64,000 nucleotides of DNA from Nocardia wallacei (GTDB lineage: Bacteria > Actinomycetota > Actinomycetes > Mycobacteriales > Mycobacteriaceae). A model generated the notes under the pieces. That model was given only the letters and a program-made list of their open reading frames with translations. It searched no databases and was not told the origin of the DNA. How positions within the stretch are numbered: the first letter of the stretch is position 1; each line of letters starts with the position of its first letter. Below, one piece after another: positions 18,704 to 28,661 of the stretch. Position numbers and translations under genes: made by a program. The stretch lies in contig NZ_AP023396.1 of NCBI RefSeq assembly GCF_014466955.1, forward strand, positions 2,728,001 through 2,792,000, written 5' to 3'.

Positions 18704-19474
18704 ATGCCGATTCCCAGCAGCGACGACCGGGCCGACCGCTCCGCCGTCGTAGACAGCGAACGGTCGGCCGAGCCGTTCCGCACGAACGACGCGATGCACG
18801 ACCGTGAGCCCGACGACCGGGAGCCCGTGCCCGTCGGCCCGCTGCAACAGACCATGCTGGAACAGCTGGGCGGCTTCAGCGGCCTGATCTACTCGACGCT
18901 GCCGGTCCTGGTGTTCGTCCCGGCCAACGCCCTGTGGGGGCTCACCGCGGCGATCTGGTCGGCGCTCGGTGTCGCGGCGGCGATCCTGGTGTGGCGGCTG
19001 GTGCGCCGCGATCCGGTGCAGCCGGCCATCTCCGGTTTCATCGGCGTCGGCGTGTGCGCGTTCATCGCCTACCGGATGGGTGCGGCCAAGGGCTTCTTCG
19101 CGTTCGGCATCTGGGCCAGTCTCGTCTACGGCGGCGTGTTCCTGGTGTCGCTGCTGGTGCGCTGGCCGCTGGCGGGAGTGATCTGGGGCTGGCTCAACGG
19201 GCACGGCACCGACTGGCGTTCCGACCGCCGGGTGCTGCGCCTGTACGATCTGGCGACCCTCGTGTGGGTGATCGTGTTCGGCGCCCGCTACCTGGTCCAG
19301 TCCCAGCTCTACGACCACGACGCCACCGGCATGCTGGCCGTGGCCCGCATCGCCATGGGCTGGCCGTTGACCGCCGTCGCGCTGCTGGTCACCGTGTGGG
19401 CCGTGCGCAAGGCCGGACATCTGCCGCGCTCCGGCGGCGGCGAACCGGCCGTCGGCCGTCATCGAGTCGACTGA
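18704..19474 (+). CDS. DUF3159 integral membrane protein
   Basis: A 256-residue membrane protein of DUF3159 (Rv2693c in M. tuberculosis), function unknown. After a polar N-terminal 45 residues come about six membrane segments, with the family stretches TMLEQLGGFSGLIYSTLPVL and WPLAGVIWGWLNGHG, then LYDLATLVWVIVFGARYLVQ. It is cotranscribed with the OB-fold gene (3-bp gap). The family usually travels with the Trk/RCK genes that follow, so a role in ion homeostasis is possible but is only inferred from the neighbourhood. Confidence 0.9.
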   Translation: MPIPSSDDRADRSAVVDSERSAEPFRTNDAMHDREPDDREPVPVGPLQQTMLEQLGGFSGLIYSTLPVLVFVPANALWGLTAAIWSALGVAAAILVWRLVRRDPVQPAISGFIGVGVCAFIAYRMGAAKGFFAFGIWASLVYGGVFLVSLLVRWPLAGVIWGWLNGHGTDWRSDRRVLRLYDLATLVWVIVFGARYLVQSQLYDHDATGMLAVARIAMGWPLTAVALLVTVWAVRKAGHLPRSGGGEPAVGRHRVD

Positions 19475-19569
19475 GCGTCCCCGCCGACCGGGCGATTCGA
19501 TCATGAACCGAAACGCCGCTCTCCCCGAACAACCGGATGTGCCCACACCTTTGGGGGCGGCCCGCGCAT

Positions 19570-19595
19570 CCAGGTGGGGATGAACCCACCCCTGG
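19570..19595. terminator. Imperfect inverted repeat after the DUF3159 gene
   Basis: CCAGGTGGG (19570-19578) can pair with CCCACC-CCTGG (19585-19595) around a 6-nt loop with a 2-nt bulge. It may end the OB-fold/DUF3159 transcript or act in the promoter of the sigma gene that starts at 19668. Confidence 0.35.
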
Positions 19596-19667
19596 GGTAC
19601 CTATTTCGCGACCTCGGTTCATCGCACGATCGTTGGTGAGATCAGCGATCGGCGAAAGGATCCGACA

Positions 19668-20327
19668 GTGGGTACCGAGGGCAACACGGTGGCGACACAG
19701 GACCGGCCGACGAGTCGCGGCGCCCGGTCACCGAAGACCACCGCCGCCGGTTCGGAAAGCCGCCGGGCCGCGGCCGAACTGGACCGGTTGATCGGACCGG
19801 CCGCCGCGGGCGACCGCCAGGCCGTCACCGAGATCATCAAGATCGTGCAGCCGCTGGTGCGGCGCTACTGCGCGGCGCGCATCGGCAGCGGCGGGCACCT
19901 GCACGTCACCGCGGAGGACATCGCCCAGGAGATCTGCATCGCGACCGTGCAGGCGATTCCGCGCTATCGCGATCAGGGCAAGTCGTTCCTGGCGTTCGTC
20001 TACGGCATCTCGGCCAACAAGGTGGCCGACGCCTTCCGCCGCGCTCAGCAGCAGCCCGCCTATCCCGTCGCCGAATTCCCCGACCGGCCCTGTACCGCGG
20101 CGGGCCCGGAGGAGATGGCGCTGGTGTCCGAGCGCCGCCTGGCCACCCGCGAACTGATGAAGGTACTGGCTCCCGCGCATCGCGAGGTGCTCGTCATGCG
20201 CATCGTGCTGGGCTGGACCGCGGCGCAGACCGCCGAGGCGATCGGCACCAGTCCCGGCGTGGTGCGGGTGATGCAGCACCGGGCGCTGAACAAGCTGCGC
20301 GCCGAGCTGAACGTTTCCCGGTCCTAG
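19668..20327 (+). CDS. ECF-type RNA polymerase sigma factor, SigD/ShbA-like
   Basis: A 219-residue two-domain sigma factor that redirects RNA polymerase. Sigma-2 lies at about residues 58-130 (IVQPLVRRYCAARIG, DIAQEICIATVQAIPRYRDQ, FLAFVYGISANKVADAFRR). Sigma-4 lies at about 155-215, with the recognition helix ending PGVVRVMQHRALNKLRAEL. The sequence is closest in feel to mycobacterial SigD and Streptomyces ShbA. No anti-sigma gene is adjacent. Start GTG 19668 has GAAAGGA upstream. The last codons overlap the convergent TrkA-type gene by 4 bp: both genes use the palindrome CTAG as stop. Confidence 0.9.
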   Translation: MGTEGNTVATQDRPTSRGARSPKTTAAGSESRRAAAELDRLIGPAAAGDRQAVTEIIKIVQPLVRRYCAARIGSGGHLHVTAEDIAQEICIATVQAIPRYRDQGKSFLAFVYGISANKVADAFRRAQQQPAYPVAEFPDRPCTAAGPEEMALVSERRLATRELMKVLAPAHREVLVMRIVLGWTAAQTAEAIGTSPGVVRVMQHRALNKLRAELNVSRS

Positions 20328-21004
20328 TCGATCTGCTCGCCGAAGCCGTTGACGCCCAACGACTTCCGCAATTCGTCCTCGGCCTCCACCGAGGTCACGA
20401 ACAGCAACTCGTCCTCGCCCTCGAGCGGATCGTCGGCTTGGGGCACGATGACCCGGCCGCCGCGCAGGATCGTCACCAGGGCGGCGTCGCGGGGGAGTTT
20501 CAGCGTCCGGACGGCCTTGCCGGCCAGCGGGGTGTCGGCCGGCAGGGTGATCTCGACGAGATTGGCCTGCCCTTGGCGCAACGTCATCAGCCGCACCAGA
20601 TCACCGACCGACACCGCCTCCTCGGCCAGCGACGCCAGCAGCCGCGGCGTGGACACCGCCACGTCCACGCCCCACGAGTTGTCGAACAACCACTCGTTGC
20701 GCGGATCGTTGACCCGGGCCACCACCCGCCGGACCCCGAATTCGGTCTTGGCGAGCAGGCTGAACACCAGATTCGCCTTGTCGTCCCCGGTGGCCGCAAT
20801 CACCACCTCGTATTCCTGCAGCCGCGCCTCCTCGAGCAGTTCCAGCTCGCAGGCGTCCCCGTGCACCCAGGTCGCCGCGGGCACGGCCGCCGGATCGACG
20901 TGATCGATCCGGCGCTCCAGCAGCATCAGCTCGTGGCCGCCGCGGATCAGTTCCTGGGCGATGGATCGGCCCACCGCGCCGGCACCGGCGATCGCTACCT
21001 TCAC
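20324..21004 (-). CDS. Trk-type K+ uptake regulatory protein (CeoC/TrkA-like, RCK_N + RCK_C)
   Basis: A 226-residue cytosolic RCK protein. Residues 1-120 are the Rossmann RCK_N domain (VKVAIAGAGAVGRSIAQELI, an NAD-binding GxGxxG, followed by an acidic residue after the second strand, LLERRIDHVD). Residues 135-215 are RCK_C (ANLVEITLPADTPLAGKAVR, EDELLFVTSVEAEDELRKSL). It should gate a K+ channel/transporter in response to NAD(H) or another nucleotide. GTG 21004 overlaps the preceding stop by 4 bp, so it is coupled with its partner, as in mycobacterial ceoBC. Confidence 0.92.
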   Translation of the reverse strand: MKVAIAGAGAVGRSIAQELIRGGHELMLLERRIDHVDPAAVPAATWVHGDACELELLEEARLQEYEVVIAATGDDKANLVFSLLAKTEFGVRRVVARVNDPRNEWLFDNSWGVDVAVSTPRLLASLAEEAVSVGDLVRLMTLRQGQANLVEITLPADTPLAGKAVRTLKLPRDAALVTILRGGRVIVPQADDPLEGEDELLFVTSVEAEDELRKSLGVNGFGEQID

Positions 21005-21672
21005 GACTTGTCCTCGCTCGACGGTGGAACGGCGGCCAGCGCCGCGGCGGCGCCGACGCTGCCGGAGGTGGCCGCGACGTAGACGGTGTCGTCGGCCTGC
21101 AGCACGGTCTTGCTGCCGGGCAGCACGCCCTGTCCGAACCGGATGAGGAACGCGACGCGGGCGCCGGTGGCCTCCTCCAGATCTCGTACCGTGCGCCCGT
21201 ACCAGTCCTCGTGCAGGTCCAGCGGGGTGACCGCGACCGTACCCGTGGGGTCGCGCCAGGTGGCGCCGTCCTCCTCGTTGAGCAGGGCGCGCAGGAAGCG
21301 GTCGGTGGTCCACGGCACGGTCGCGATGGTCGGGATGCCGAGGCGCTCGTAGACGGCTGCGCGCTTGGCGTCGTAGATGCGCGCCACCACGCGCTCCACG
21401 CCGAAGTTCTCCCGCGCCACCCGCGCCGAGATGATGTTGGAGTTGTCGCCCGAGGAGACCGCCGCGAAGGCGCCCGCCCGCTCGATGCCCGCGCGCTGCA
21501 GCACATCCCGATCGAAGCCGACGCCGGTGATCCGCTCGCCGCTGAAATCCTTGCCCAGGCGCAGGAACGCGCTGGAATCCCGGTCGATCACGGCCACCTC
21601 GTGACCGACCCGGACCAGACCGCGGGCGAGCGCGGAGCCCACTCGCCCGCAGCCCATGATCACTACGTACAC
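21001..21672 (-). CDS. Trk-type K+ uptake regulatory protein (CeoB/TrkB-like)
   Basis: A 223-residue partner of the RCK protein encoded downstream. RCK_N: VYVVIMGCGRVGSALARGLV, then AVIDRDSSAFLRL. RCK_C: VAVTPLDLHEDWYGRTVRDL, DDTVYVAATSGSVGAAAAL. Start GTG 21672 puts the Rossmann strand at residue 1, as in the family; a longer frame upstream is less likely. No membrane TrkH-like subunit lies nearby, so the partner channel is encoded elsewhere. It is divergent from the APC permease gene, with 220 bp between them. Confidence 0.92.
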   Translation of the reverse strand: MYVVIMGCGRVGSALARGLVRVGHEVAVIDRDSSAFLRLGKDFSGERITGVGFDRDVLQRAGIERAGAFAAVSSGDNSNIISARVARENFGVERVVARIYDAKRAAVYERLGIPTIATVPWTTDRFLRALLNEEDGATWRDPTGTVAVTPLDLHEDWYGRTVRDLEEATGARVAFLIRFGQGVLPGSKTVLQADDTVYVAATSGSVGAAAALAAVPPSSEDKS

Positions 21673-21892
21673 CCTGCCAACCCCAATTCCCGAAAACCGT
21701 GATGTGCGGTCTGGTTCCCTGTGGAAGGAACCGTACCCGCTGACCATCGACCACAGCCACGTTCCCCCTCCGTCCGCGCTTCAAACCCGCCGCAGGGCAT
21801 GACGGCTGCGGTCGGCATCCACGGAGCAACCGTCGCGCGGCGCGCGGGAATCGAGCTCACGGCGGCTGGGCGCGGGGCAGCGCGACTGCCTT

Positions 21893-23896
21893 ATGCTCGC
21901 AGGAGTGTCCAAGTTGACGACGGCCGCGAAACGAATGGTGGTCGGCCGCCCATTTCGTAGCGATTCGTTGGGTCATACGCTGCTGCCCAAGCGAATCGCG
22001 CTGCCGGTATTCGCCTCCGACGCGCTGTCCTCGGTGGCCTACGCCCCCGAGGAGATCTTCCTCGTCCTGTCCACGGCGGGGCTGTCGGCGTATGTGTACG
22101 CGCCGTGGGTCGGGCTGGCGGTCGCGGCGGTGATGGCGGTCGTCGTGGCCAGCTATCGGCAAAACGTGCACGCCTACCCGTCCGGCGGTGGTGACTACGA
22201 GGTCGCCACGGTGAACCTCGGGCCCACAGCGGGCTTGACGGTGGGCAGCGCGCTGCTGGTCGACTACGTGCTGACCGTCGCGGTATCGATCTCCTCGGCA
22301 GCATCCAACATCGGCTCGGCGGTGCCGTTCGTCGACACCCACAAGGTGTTGTTCGCGGTGGTGGCGATCGTCGTGCTGACCGCGATGAACCTGCGCGGCG
22401 TGCGGGAGTCCGGCACCATGTTCGCCGTCCCGACCTACGCGTTCATGATCGGCATGTTCATCATGCTGGCCTGGGGGTTCCTGCGGATCGAGGTGTTCGG
22501 CGACGAGATACACGCCGAATCGTTCGGGTTCGCGCTGCAGGGCGAGGACGCGCATCTGCAGGGCATCGCCTTCGCCTTCCTCCTCGCGCGGGCCTTCTCC
22601 TCCGGCTGTGCCGCGCTGACCGGTGTCGAGGCCATCAGCAACGGGGTCCCGGCGTTCCGGAAACCCAAGTCCCGCAACGCCGCGACCACCCTGCTGATGC
22701 TGGGGCTGATCGCGATCTCGCTGCTCATCGGCATCATCCTGCTGGCGCGCCGGATCGGCTTGGTCTACGCCCACGACGCCGCCGACCTGGTGGGCGCTCC
22801 GGCTGGCTATCAGCAGAAGACGCTGATCGCGCAGCTGGCACACGCCGTGTTCCAGGGCTTCCCGGCCGGGTTCTACTTCCTGACCGTGGTGACCGCGCTG
22901 ATCCTGGTGCTGGCGGCCAATACCGCGTTCAACGGGTTCCCGGTGCTCGGCTCGATCCTGGCGCAGGACCGGTTCCTGCCGCGGCAGCTGCACACCCGCG
23001 GGGACCGGCTGGCGTTCAGCAACGGCATCCTGTTCCTGTCCGGCGCCGCGATCGCGTTCGTGGTGCTGTTCGGCGCGGAGGTGACGCGGCTGATCCAGCT
23101 CTACATCGTCGGCGTGTTCGTGTCGTTCGTGCTGAGCCAGACCGGCATGCTGCGGCATTGGACCAGGTTGCTGCGCACCGAGACCGACCCGGCGCTGCGG
23201 CGGCGCATGATGCGGTCGCGGGTGATCAACGGCATCGGGCTCACCATGACCGGCGCGGTGCTGATCATCGTGCTGCTCACCAAGTTCCTGGCCGGCGCCT
23301 GGATCGCCATCGTCACCATGGCGGCGATCTTCGTGCTGATGAGAATGATTCGGCGGCACTACGATTCGGTGTCCACCGAACTCGACGAGCAGACCTGGGA
23401 CGGGGTGCTGCCCAGCCGCACCCACTCCATCGTGCTGGTGTCGAAGCTGCACCTGCCCACCCGCCGCGCGATCGCCTACGCCCGCGCGACCCGTCCGGAC
23501 ATGCTCGAGGCGGTCACGGTCAACGTCGACGAGGCCGATACCCGCCAGCTGGTACGGGAGTGGGAGAAGAGCGATATCCCGGTGCCGCTCAAGGTGGTCG
23601 AGTCGCCGTACCGCGAGATCACCAAGCCCGTCGTGGATTACGTCAAACGTGTCCGCAAGGACGCGCCCCGCGACGTGGTGACGGTCTTCATCCCCGAATA
23701 CGTGGTCGGACACTGGTGGGAACAGTTGCTGCACAACCAGAGTGCCCTGCGCCTCAAGGGCCGCCTGCTGTTCGAGCCCGGTGTCATGGTGACCAGCGTC
23801 CCGTGGCAGCTGAGCTCGTCCTCGGCGAAAGCCGGGCAGGCGGGGATCGAGAGCGCGCCCGGCGCGGTGCGGCGCGGTTACGGCGAACAACGATGA
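21893..23896 (+). CDS. APC-superfamily permease (Rv2690c-like)
   Basis: A 667-residue membrane protein. Residues 30-480 carry about 12 transmembrane segments of the amino acid/polyamine/organocation fold (ALPVFASDALSSVAYAPEEI, YPSGGGDYEVATVNLGPTAG, ANTAFNGFPVLGSILAQDRF). A cytosolic C-terminal domain of about 170 residues follows (PSRTHSIVLVSKLHLPTRRA). The family includes KimA-type K+ importers with a similar plan, and the neighbouring Trk regulators make K+ transport worth testing, but the substrate is not proven. ATG 21893 or GTG 21905 may be the start; neither has a clean ribosome binding site. Confidence 0.88.
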   Translation: MLAGVSKLTTAAKRMVVGRPFRSDSLGHTLLPKRIALPVFASDALSSVAYAPEEIFLVLSTAGLSAYVYAPWVGLAVAAVMAVVVASYRQNVHAYPSGGGDYEVATVNLGPTAGLTVGSALLVDYVLTVAVSISSAASNIGSAVPFVDTHKVLFAVVAIVVLTAMNLRGVRESGTMFAVPTYAFMIGMFIMLAWGFLRIEVFGDEIHAESFGFALQGEDAHLQGIAFAFLLARAFSSGCAALTGVEAISNGVPAFRKPKSRNAATTLLMLGLIAISLLIGIILLARRIGLVYAHDAADLVGAPAGYQQKTLIAQLAHAVFQGFPAGFYFLTVVTALILVLAANTAFNGFPVLGSILAQDRFLPRQLHTRGDRLAFSNGILFLSGAAIAFVVLFGAEVTRLIQLYIVGVFVSFVLSQTGMLRHWTRLLRTETDPALRRRMMRSRVINGIGLTMTGAVLIIVLLTKFLAGAWIAIVTMAAIFVLMRMIRRHYDSVSTELDEQTWDGVLPSRTHSIVLVSKLHLPTRRAIAYARATRPDMLEAVTVNVDEADTRQLVREWEKSDIPVPLKVVESPYREITKPVVDYVKRVRKDAPRDVVTVFIPEYVVGHWWEQLLHNQSALRLKGRLLFEPGVMVTSVPWQLSSSSAKAGQAGIESAPGAVRRGYGEQR

Positions 23897-24059
23897 CCGA
23901 GCGACTGATTCCACGGCCTCGCTGGGTGTGTGCGACGAGGTACGGGCGGGGTGGCGTTGCCCCGGGGAGCGCCAAAGAAGCCGTACGACCGAGGCGTGGC
24001 GGGGTGGCCCGGCATCGGTGGCAGGGTGGCTGCCCGGACGTGGCGTCGGTGGGGAAGCG

Positions 24060-25604
24060 ATGAGCGTCGGACGTGGAAGTGATTGGACGGGGGAGGTTTT
24101 CGAGGTCCGGCTGGGCGCACCCGGGCATGGTGGTTTCTGTGTCGCACGGTACGAGGGGCGGGTGCTGTTCGTGCGGCACGGGCTGCCGGGCGAGCTGGTG
24201 CGGGCGCGGGTGACCGAGGACCGCGGGAAATCATTCTGCCGGGCCGACGCGGTCGAGATCCTGGAGGCGTCGCCGGACCGGGTGCCCGCGACGTGCCCGG
24301 TGTCGGGCCCGGGCGGAGCCGGTTGCTGCGACTTCTCCTTCGCCGCTCCGCACGCACAACGGCATCTGAAAGCCGCCGTGGTCGCCGAGCAGCTACGCCG
24401 GCTGGCGGGCTGGGAGACCGAGGTCGAGGTGGAGCCGATCCTCCTGGGCGACAGCATGTTCGGTGCCAGTGCGCCGGGCGCTGCAGGCCCCGGCGTGGCC
24501 GATCGTGGTGTGGCCGACCATGGTGCGGCAGACCCCGGCGTAGCCGATCGTGGTGTGGCGGATCGTGGTGTAGCCGATCGTGGCGTGGCCGACTTCGGTG
24601 TGGCCGACCGTGGCGTGGCCGACTTCGGTGTGGCCGACCGTGGCGTGGCCGACATCGGTGGGCGTCGTCTGGGCGCGGCCGACGGCCGGTTCGGCGCGGC
24701 GCCGCTCGAGGTCGGTGGATGGCGGACGCGGGTGCGGCTGGTGGTCGACGCCGAGGGGCGGGCGGGTGTGCATCGGTATCGCAGTACCGACGTGCTGGCG
24801 GATCTGCGCTGCCCGCAACCGGTTGCGGGCGCCGTGGACGGTATCGCCGAACGGGCGTGGACGCCGGGCGCGGAACTGGTGGTGGCCGTCGACGGAGACG
24901 GCTTGCGGCACATCGTGGAGCTGGCCCCGTCGCGGCACGGTGGCCGCGGAGGTGGAGATCGGCGCAGCACCGCCGCACGGCGGGCAGCGGCGCACGCGGC
25001 GCGGCCCGAGCGGATCGTCGAGGGCAGCGGCCGGGCGGTGCAGTATGTGGCGGGGCGCCGCTGGGAGGTGTCGGCGACCGGCTTCTGGCAGCCGCATCTC
25101 GGTGCGGCGCAATGTTATTCGGATGTGGTCGCGGAGTGGTCGGCAACCCCTGCCGGTGCCACGGCGTGGGATCTCTACTGCGGCACGGGCGTATTCGCCG
25201 CGCGTCTCGCCGAGCAGGTGGGTGGCACGGGAGTGGTGCACGGTGTCGAATCCGCGCGGTCGGCCGTGGCCGACGGCGCCGCCGCGCTGCGCGACCTGCC
25301 CGCGGTCGGCCTCAGCGCGCAGCGCGTGGAACGCTGGCTGTCCGACCGGACCGGTTCACCCGCACCGCAGGTCGTCGTGCTCGACCCGCCCCGCGCGGGC
25401 GCGGGGAAGGACGTGATCGCCGCCCTCGCCGCCGCCGACCCGGCCCGCATCGTCCACATCGGTTGCGACCCAGCCGCTTTCGCCCGCGACATCGGCCTCT
25501 ACCGCGCCGCGGGCTACCACGTCACCAGGCTGCGCGCCTTCGACGCCTTCCCCGCCACCCACCACGTCGAATGCCTCGCCCTGCTGGAGCGCACCGTTTC
25601 CTGA
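24060..25604 (+). CDS. TRAM-domain RNA (uracil-C5) methyltransferase, RumA/TrmA family (Rv2689c-like)
   Basis: A SAM-dependent RNA uridine C5-methyltransferase, 514 residues. The TRAM domain is at about 9-65 (DWTGEVFEVRLGAPGHGGF). A cysteine cluster follows (CPVSGPGGAGCC), where family members hold an iron-sulphur centre. The catalytic domain has the SAM motif WDLYCGTGVFAARLAEQ, VVLDPPRAGAGKDV, the likely nucleophile in HIGCDPAAFARDI and HHVECLALLER with the catalytic glutamate. Residues about 145-200 are a run of GVADR pentapeptides, absent from ordinary members. ATG 24060 places TRAM at the N-terminus. The 163 bp before it hold nothing recognisable. Confidence 0.9.
   Translation: MSVGRGSDWTGEVFEVRLGAPGHGGFCVARYEGRVLFVRHGLPGELVRARVTEDRGKSFCRADAVEILEASPDRVPATCPVSGPGGAGCCDFSFAAPHAQRHLKAAVVAEQLRRLAGWETEVEVEPILLGDSMFGASAPGAAGPGVADRGVADHGAADPGVADRGVADRGVADRGVADFGVADRGVADFGVADRGVADIGGRRLGAADGRFGAAPLEVGGWRTRVRLVVDAEGRAGVHRYRSTDVLADLRCPQPVAGAVDGIAERAWTPGAELVVAVDGDGLRHIVELAPSRHGGRGGGDRRSTAARRAAAHAARPERIVEGSGRAVQYVAGRRWEVSATGFWQPHLGAAQCYSDVVAEWSATPAGATAWDLYCGTGVFAARLAEQVGGTGVVHGVESARSAVADGAAALRDLPAVGLSAQRVERWLSDRTGSPAPQVVVLDPPRAGAGKDVIAALAAADPARIVHIGCDPAAFARDIGLYRAAGYHVTRLRAFDAFPATHHVECLALLERTVS
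24493..24660 (+). repeat. Eleven 15-bp coding repeats in the TRAM methyltransferase gene
   Basis: About eleven 15-bp units encode GVADR, GVADF, GAADP and similar pentapeptides. They alternate strongly (GTGGCCGACTTCGGT / GTGGCCGACCGTGGC near the 3' end), showing a 30-bp higher-order unit. The insert lies between the N-terminal region and the catalytic domain. Confidence 0.85.
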
Positions 25605-25761
25605 CCGTCGCGCATCGGCCGGTGGCTGTGGGGCCGCCCGCCGAGGCGGGTTGCTGACCGACGCACCACAGCACGGCGACCGAACCGGCCGGTGCCGGGC
25701 ACGACATGCCGCGTGAGCCGCGAGGTCATTCCTGCGTGCGGAAGACGAGATTGCTTGCTGG

Positions 25762-26436
25762 TCAGTCGAGTAGCCAGGTGGCGCGCAGGGTGGCGGAGAG
25801 CTCGGATTCGCCGTACTCGATGGGGACCGGCGCGGACGGGGCCGCCATCGCGACCATGGTGAACTCGGGGCCGCCGACCGGAGCGGGGGCGGCGGTGGTG
25901 TTCTCGGTGATCTCGAGCACCGGGCCCAGGGCGCGTCCGGCGCGGGCGGCGTATCGGGTGGCTTTGGCGTGGGCGTCGTCCCAGGCGGCATCGCGGGCGC
26001 GCACCAGCAGGGTTTCGGTGTCGGCGAAGGTCAGGTTCAGCCCACCGAGCCGGACGTCGTCGCCACCCGCCGCGACGGCATGGGCCACCACCGTCGCCGG
26101 ATCGGGAGCGCCGGAATCGGCCCGGTCCGTGCGCAGCGACACGGTCAGCGTGGTGGTCGCCACGTAGCCGGTGATGCGGGAGCCGCTGTCCTCGGTCCAG
26201 GTGGTCTCGGTGCGGACCGACAGCCCGCTGGTCCCGATATCGGTGGAACGCACGCCGTCCGCCCGTAGCGCCGCGGTGACCGCCGCCGTGCGCTCACCGG
26301 CCCGGCCGTAGGCGAGCGCGACCGTGCCGGCCCGGGTCTCGACGGAGATCGAGACCCGCATGAGGTCCGGTGTGCCGTGGGCGGTTCCGTTTCCGAAGGT
26401 GGTGACGGTGGCGGGGTGGTGTCGGTCGTCGGTCAT
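25762..26436 (-). CDS. SIMPL (DUF541) domain protein
   Basis: A 224-residue protein of the SIMPL/DUF541 family: [20 protein letters not shown] is the typical first strand, and [20 protein letters not shown] and [20 protein letters not shown] follow in family order. Family members form ring-shaped oligomers, often periplasmic; this one shows no signal peptide and would stay in the cytosol unless the start is wrong. ATG 26436 is used; the frame continues far upstream through antisense dxs sequence, which is not coding. It lies divergent from dxs. Confidence 0.88.
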   Translation of the reverse strand: MTDDRHHPATVTTFGNGTAHGTPDLMRVSISVETRAGTVALAYGRAGERTAAVTAALRADGVRSTDIGTSGLSVRTETTWTEDSGSRITGYVATTTLTVSLRTDRADSGAPDPATVVAHAVAAGGDDVRLGGLNLTFADTETLLVRARDAAWDDAHAKATRYAARAGRALGPVLEITENTTAAPAPVGGPEFTMVAMAAPSAPVPIEYGESELSATLRATWLLD

Positions 26437-26676
26437 CCGGCCTCCTGCGTCGGTGATCGGTGCGGCCGCCCGGTCCGCCCTCCCGACGCGCCCGAGCAGT
26501 GTTCTCGATACTGCCCTCTCGCGCGGCCGTTGCCCAGCAGGCCGTCGGCCCCGGATATGTCGCGTCTCACAACACGCCGGAGTGTCCTGGGCGGGCTTGC
26601 CATTCTGGTCATCGGGGGCTCGGACGGCTCCGTAGACTGTCTGAAACAAACGAGCCATCCAGAGGGAGTAATAGCG

Positions 26677-28566
26677 GTGGGAGTTCTTTCCCGGGTCGAT
26701 ACGCCCGAGGACCTGCGCCGGCTCACGGCGTCGGAGCTCGAGCAACTCGCGGAGGAGATTCGCGAGTTCCTGGTTCGCAAGGTCGCGGTGACGGGTGGTC
26801 ATCTGGGACCGAACCTCGGAGTGGTGGAGTTGACGATCGCGCTGCATCGAAGTTTCGATTCGCCGGCCGATCCCATCATCTTCGACACCGGCCATCAGGC
26901 CTACGTGCACAAGATCCTCACCGGCCGCCAGGACGGGTTCGACACGCTGCGCAAGCAGGGCGGGCTGTCCGGCTACCCGAGCCGGTCCGAGAGCGCGCAC
27001 GACTGGGTGGAGTCCTCGCACGCCTCGGCCGCGCTGTCCTACGCCGACGGCCTGGCCAAGGCGTTCGCGCTGACCGGCCAGCGGCGGCACGTGGTCGCGG
27101 TGGTCGGCGACGGCGCGCTCACCGGCGGCATGTGCTGGGAGGCGCTGAACAACATCGCCGCCGGTCCGGACCGCTCGCTGATCGTGGTCGTCAACGACAA
27201 CGGCCGCTCCTACTCACCCACCATCGGCGGCCTGGCCGACCGGCTCAGCGCCCTGCGCATGCAGCCCGCCTACGAGCAGGCGCTCGACGCCACCAAGCGG
27301 TTCGTGCAGGGCATTCCGCGCGTCGGCAGTTCGGCGTACTCGATGCTGCACGCGCTCAAGGCCGGCATCAAGGACGCGGTCGCGCCGCAGGAACTGTTCA
27401 GCGATCTCGGCCTGAAATACCTCGGCCCGGTGGACGGCCACGACACGGCCGCGCTGGAGGCGGCGCTGCGGCGCGCCAAGGACTTCGGCGGCCCGGCCAT
27501 CGTGCACGTGGTCACGCAGAAGGGGCACGGCTACCGGCACGCCGAGGACCACGAGGCCGATCAGATGCACTCGATCGGCGCCATCGACCCGGCGACCGGC
27601 CAGCCCCGCGGCGGCAAGGCGGTGGGCTGGACGTCGGTGTTCTCCGACGAGCTGATCCGCCAGGGCGAGCAGCGCGACGATATCGTCGCGATCACCGCCG
27701 CCATGCCCGGCCCGACGGGGCTGACTCCGTTCGGCAAGCGCTTCCCGGATCGCATGTTCGATGTCGGCATCGCCGAACAGCACGCTGTGACCTCCGCGGC
27801 CGGGCTCGCCCTGGGCGGCCTGCACCCGGTGGTCGCGATCTATTCGACCTTCCTCAACCGCGCCTTCGACCAGCTGCTGATGGACGTGGCGCTGCTACGC
27901 CTGCCGGTGACCCTGGTACTAGACCGGGCCGGGGTGACCGGCGACGACGGCGCCAGCCACAACGGCATGTGGGATCTGTCGGTGCTGGGTATCGTGCCCG
28001 GCATCCGGGTCGCGGCGCCCCGCGACGCGACGACCCTGCGCGAGGAACTGGCCGAGGCGCTGTCGGTGCACGACGGCCCGACCGCCGTGCGCTTCCCGAA
28101 AGGCGCGGTGCCCGACGATCTTTCGGCGGTGGAGCGACTGGACGGCGTCGACGTGCTGCGCATGCCGGAGGGCGGTACCGCGCAGACGGTCCGCGGCGAC
28201 GTGCTGCTGGTGGCGGTCGGCCCGTTCGCCCAGCACGCCGTGCAGGCCGCGGATCTGCTGACCGCCGAAGGCTTTTCGGTTACCGTGCTGGATCCGCGGT
28301 GGGTGCTGCCGGTGTCCGACACGGTGGTGAAGCTGGCCGAGAACTACCGGCTGGTCGTGACGATCGAGGACGGCGGCATGCACGGCGGCATCGGCTGCAC
28401 GCTGTCGTCGCGGCTGCGCGCGGCGGGCATGGACGTGCCGACCCGCGATCTCGGTGTGCCGCAGCAATTCCTGGACCACGGCTCGCGCGCCCAGATCCAC
28501 CAGGAACTGGGCCTGACCGCCGAGGACATCGCCCGCCGCGTCACCGGCTGGCTGGGCGGAATCTGA
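26677..28566 (+). CDS. dxs: 1-deoxy-D-xylulose-5-phosphate synthase
   Basis: DXS condenses pyruvate and glyceraldehyde-3-phosphate to DXP, the first step of the MEP pathway to isoprenoids, using thiamine diphosphate. The 629-residue length is normal. Landmarks are [34 protein letters not shown], the ThDP motif [36 protein letters not shown] in the pyrimidine domain, [19 protein letters not shown], and [10 protein letters not shown] in the transketolase C-domain. GTG 26677 follows AGAGGGAG by about 9 bases; the open frame upstream belongs to the intergenic region and the antisense of the SIMPL gene. Confidence 0.97.
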   Translation: MGVLSRVDTPEDLRRLTASELEQLAEEIREFLVRKVAVTGGHLGPNLGVVELTIALHRSFDSPADPIIFDTGHQAYVHKILTGRQDGFDTLRKQGGLSGYPSRSESAHDWVESSHASAALSYADGLAKAFALTGQRRHVVAVVGDGALTGGMCWEALNNIAAGPDRSLIVVVNDNGRSYSPTIGGLADRLSALRMQPAYEQALDATKRFVQGIPRVGSSAYSMLHALKAGIKDAVAPQELFSDLGLKYLGPVDGHDTAALEAALRRAKDFGGPAIVHVVTQKGHGYRHAEDHEADQMHSIGAIDPATGQPRGGKAVGWTSVFSDELIRQGEQRDDIVAITAAMPGPTGLTPFGKRFPDRMFDVGIAEQHAVTSAAGLALGGLHPVVAIYSTFLNRAFDQLLMDVALLRLPVTLVLDRAGVTGDDGASHNGMWDLSVLGIVPGIRVAAPRDATTLREELAEALSVHDGPTAVRFPKGAVPDDLSAVERLDGVDVLRMPEGGTAQTVRGDVLLVAVGPFAQHAVQAADLLTAEGFSVTVLDPRWVLPVSDTVVKLAENYRLVVTIEDGGMHGGIGCTLSSRLRAAGMDVPTRDLGVPQQFLDHGSRAQIHQELGLTAEDIARRVTGWLGGI

Positions 28567-28661
28567 ACCTTCGCCGGTTCGGCTGTCGGCTTCACGCCGG
28601 GACTTTCGCGAGGATTCTGTAACAGGTTACAGTTCCTCCCAGTCGTCCGGGAGGTAGTCGC

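Noticed and set aside
21857..24970. A minus-strand open frame of about 1040 codons antisense to the APC permease and methyltransferase
   Set aside because: Composition is His/Arg/Gln-rich without domains, and both plus-strand genes have full family motifs.
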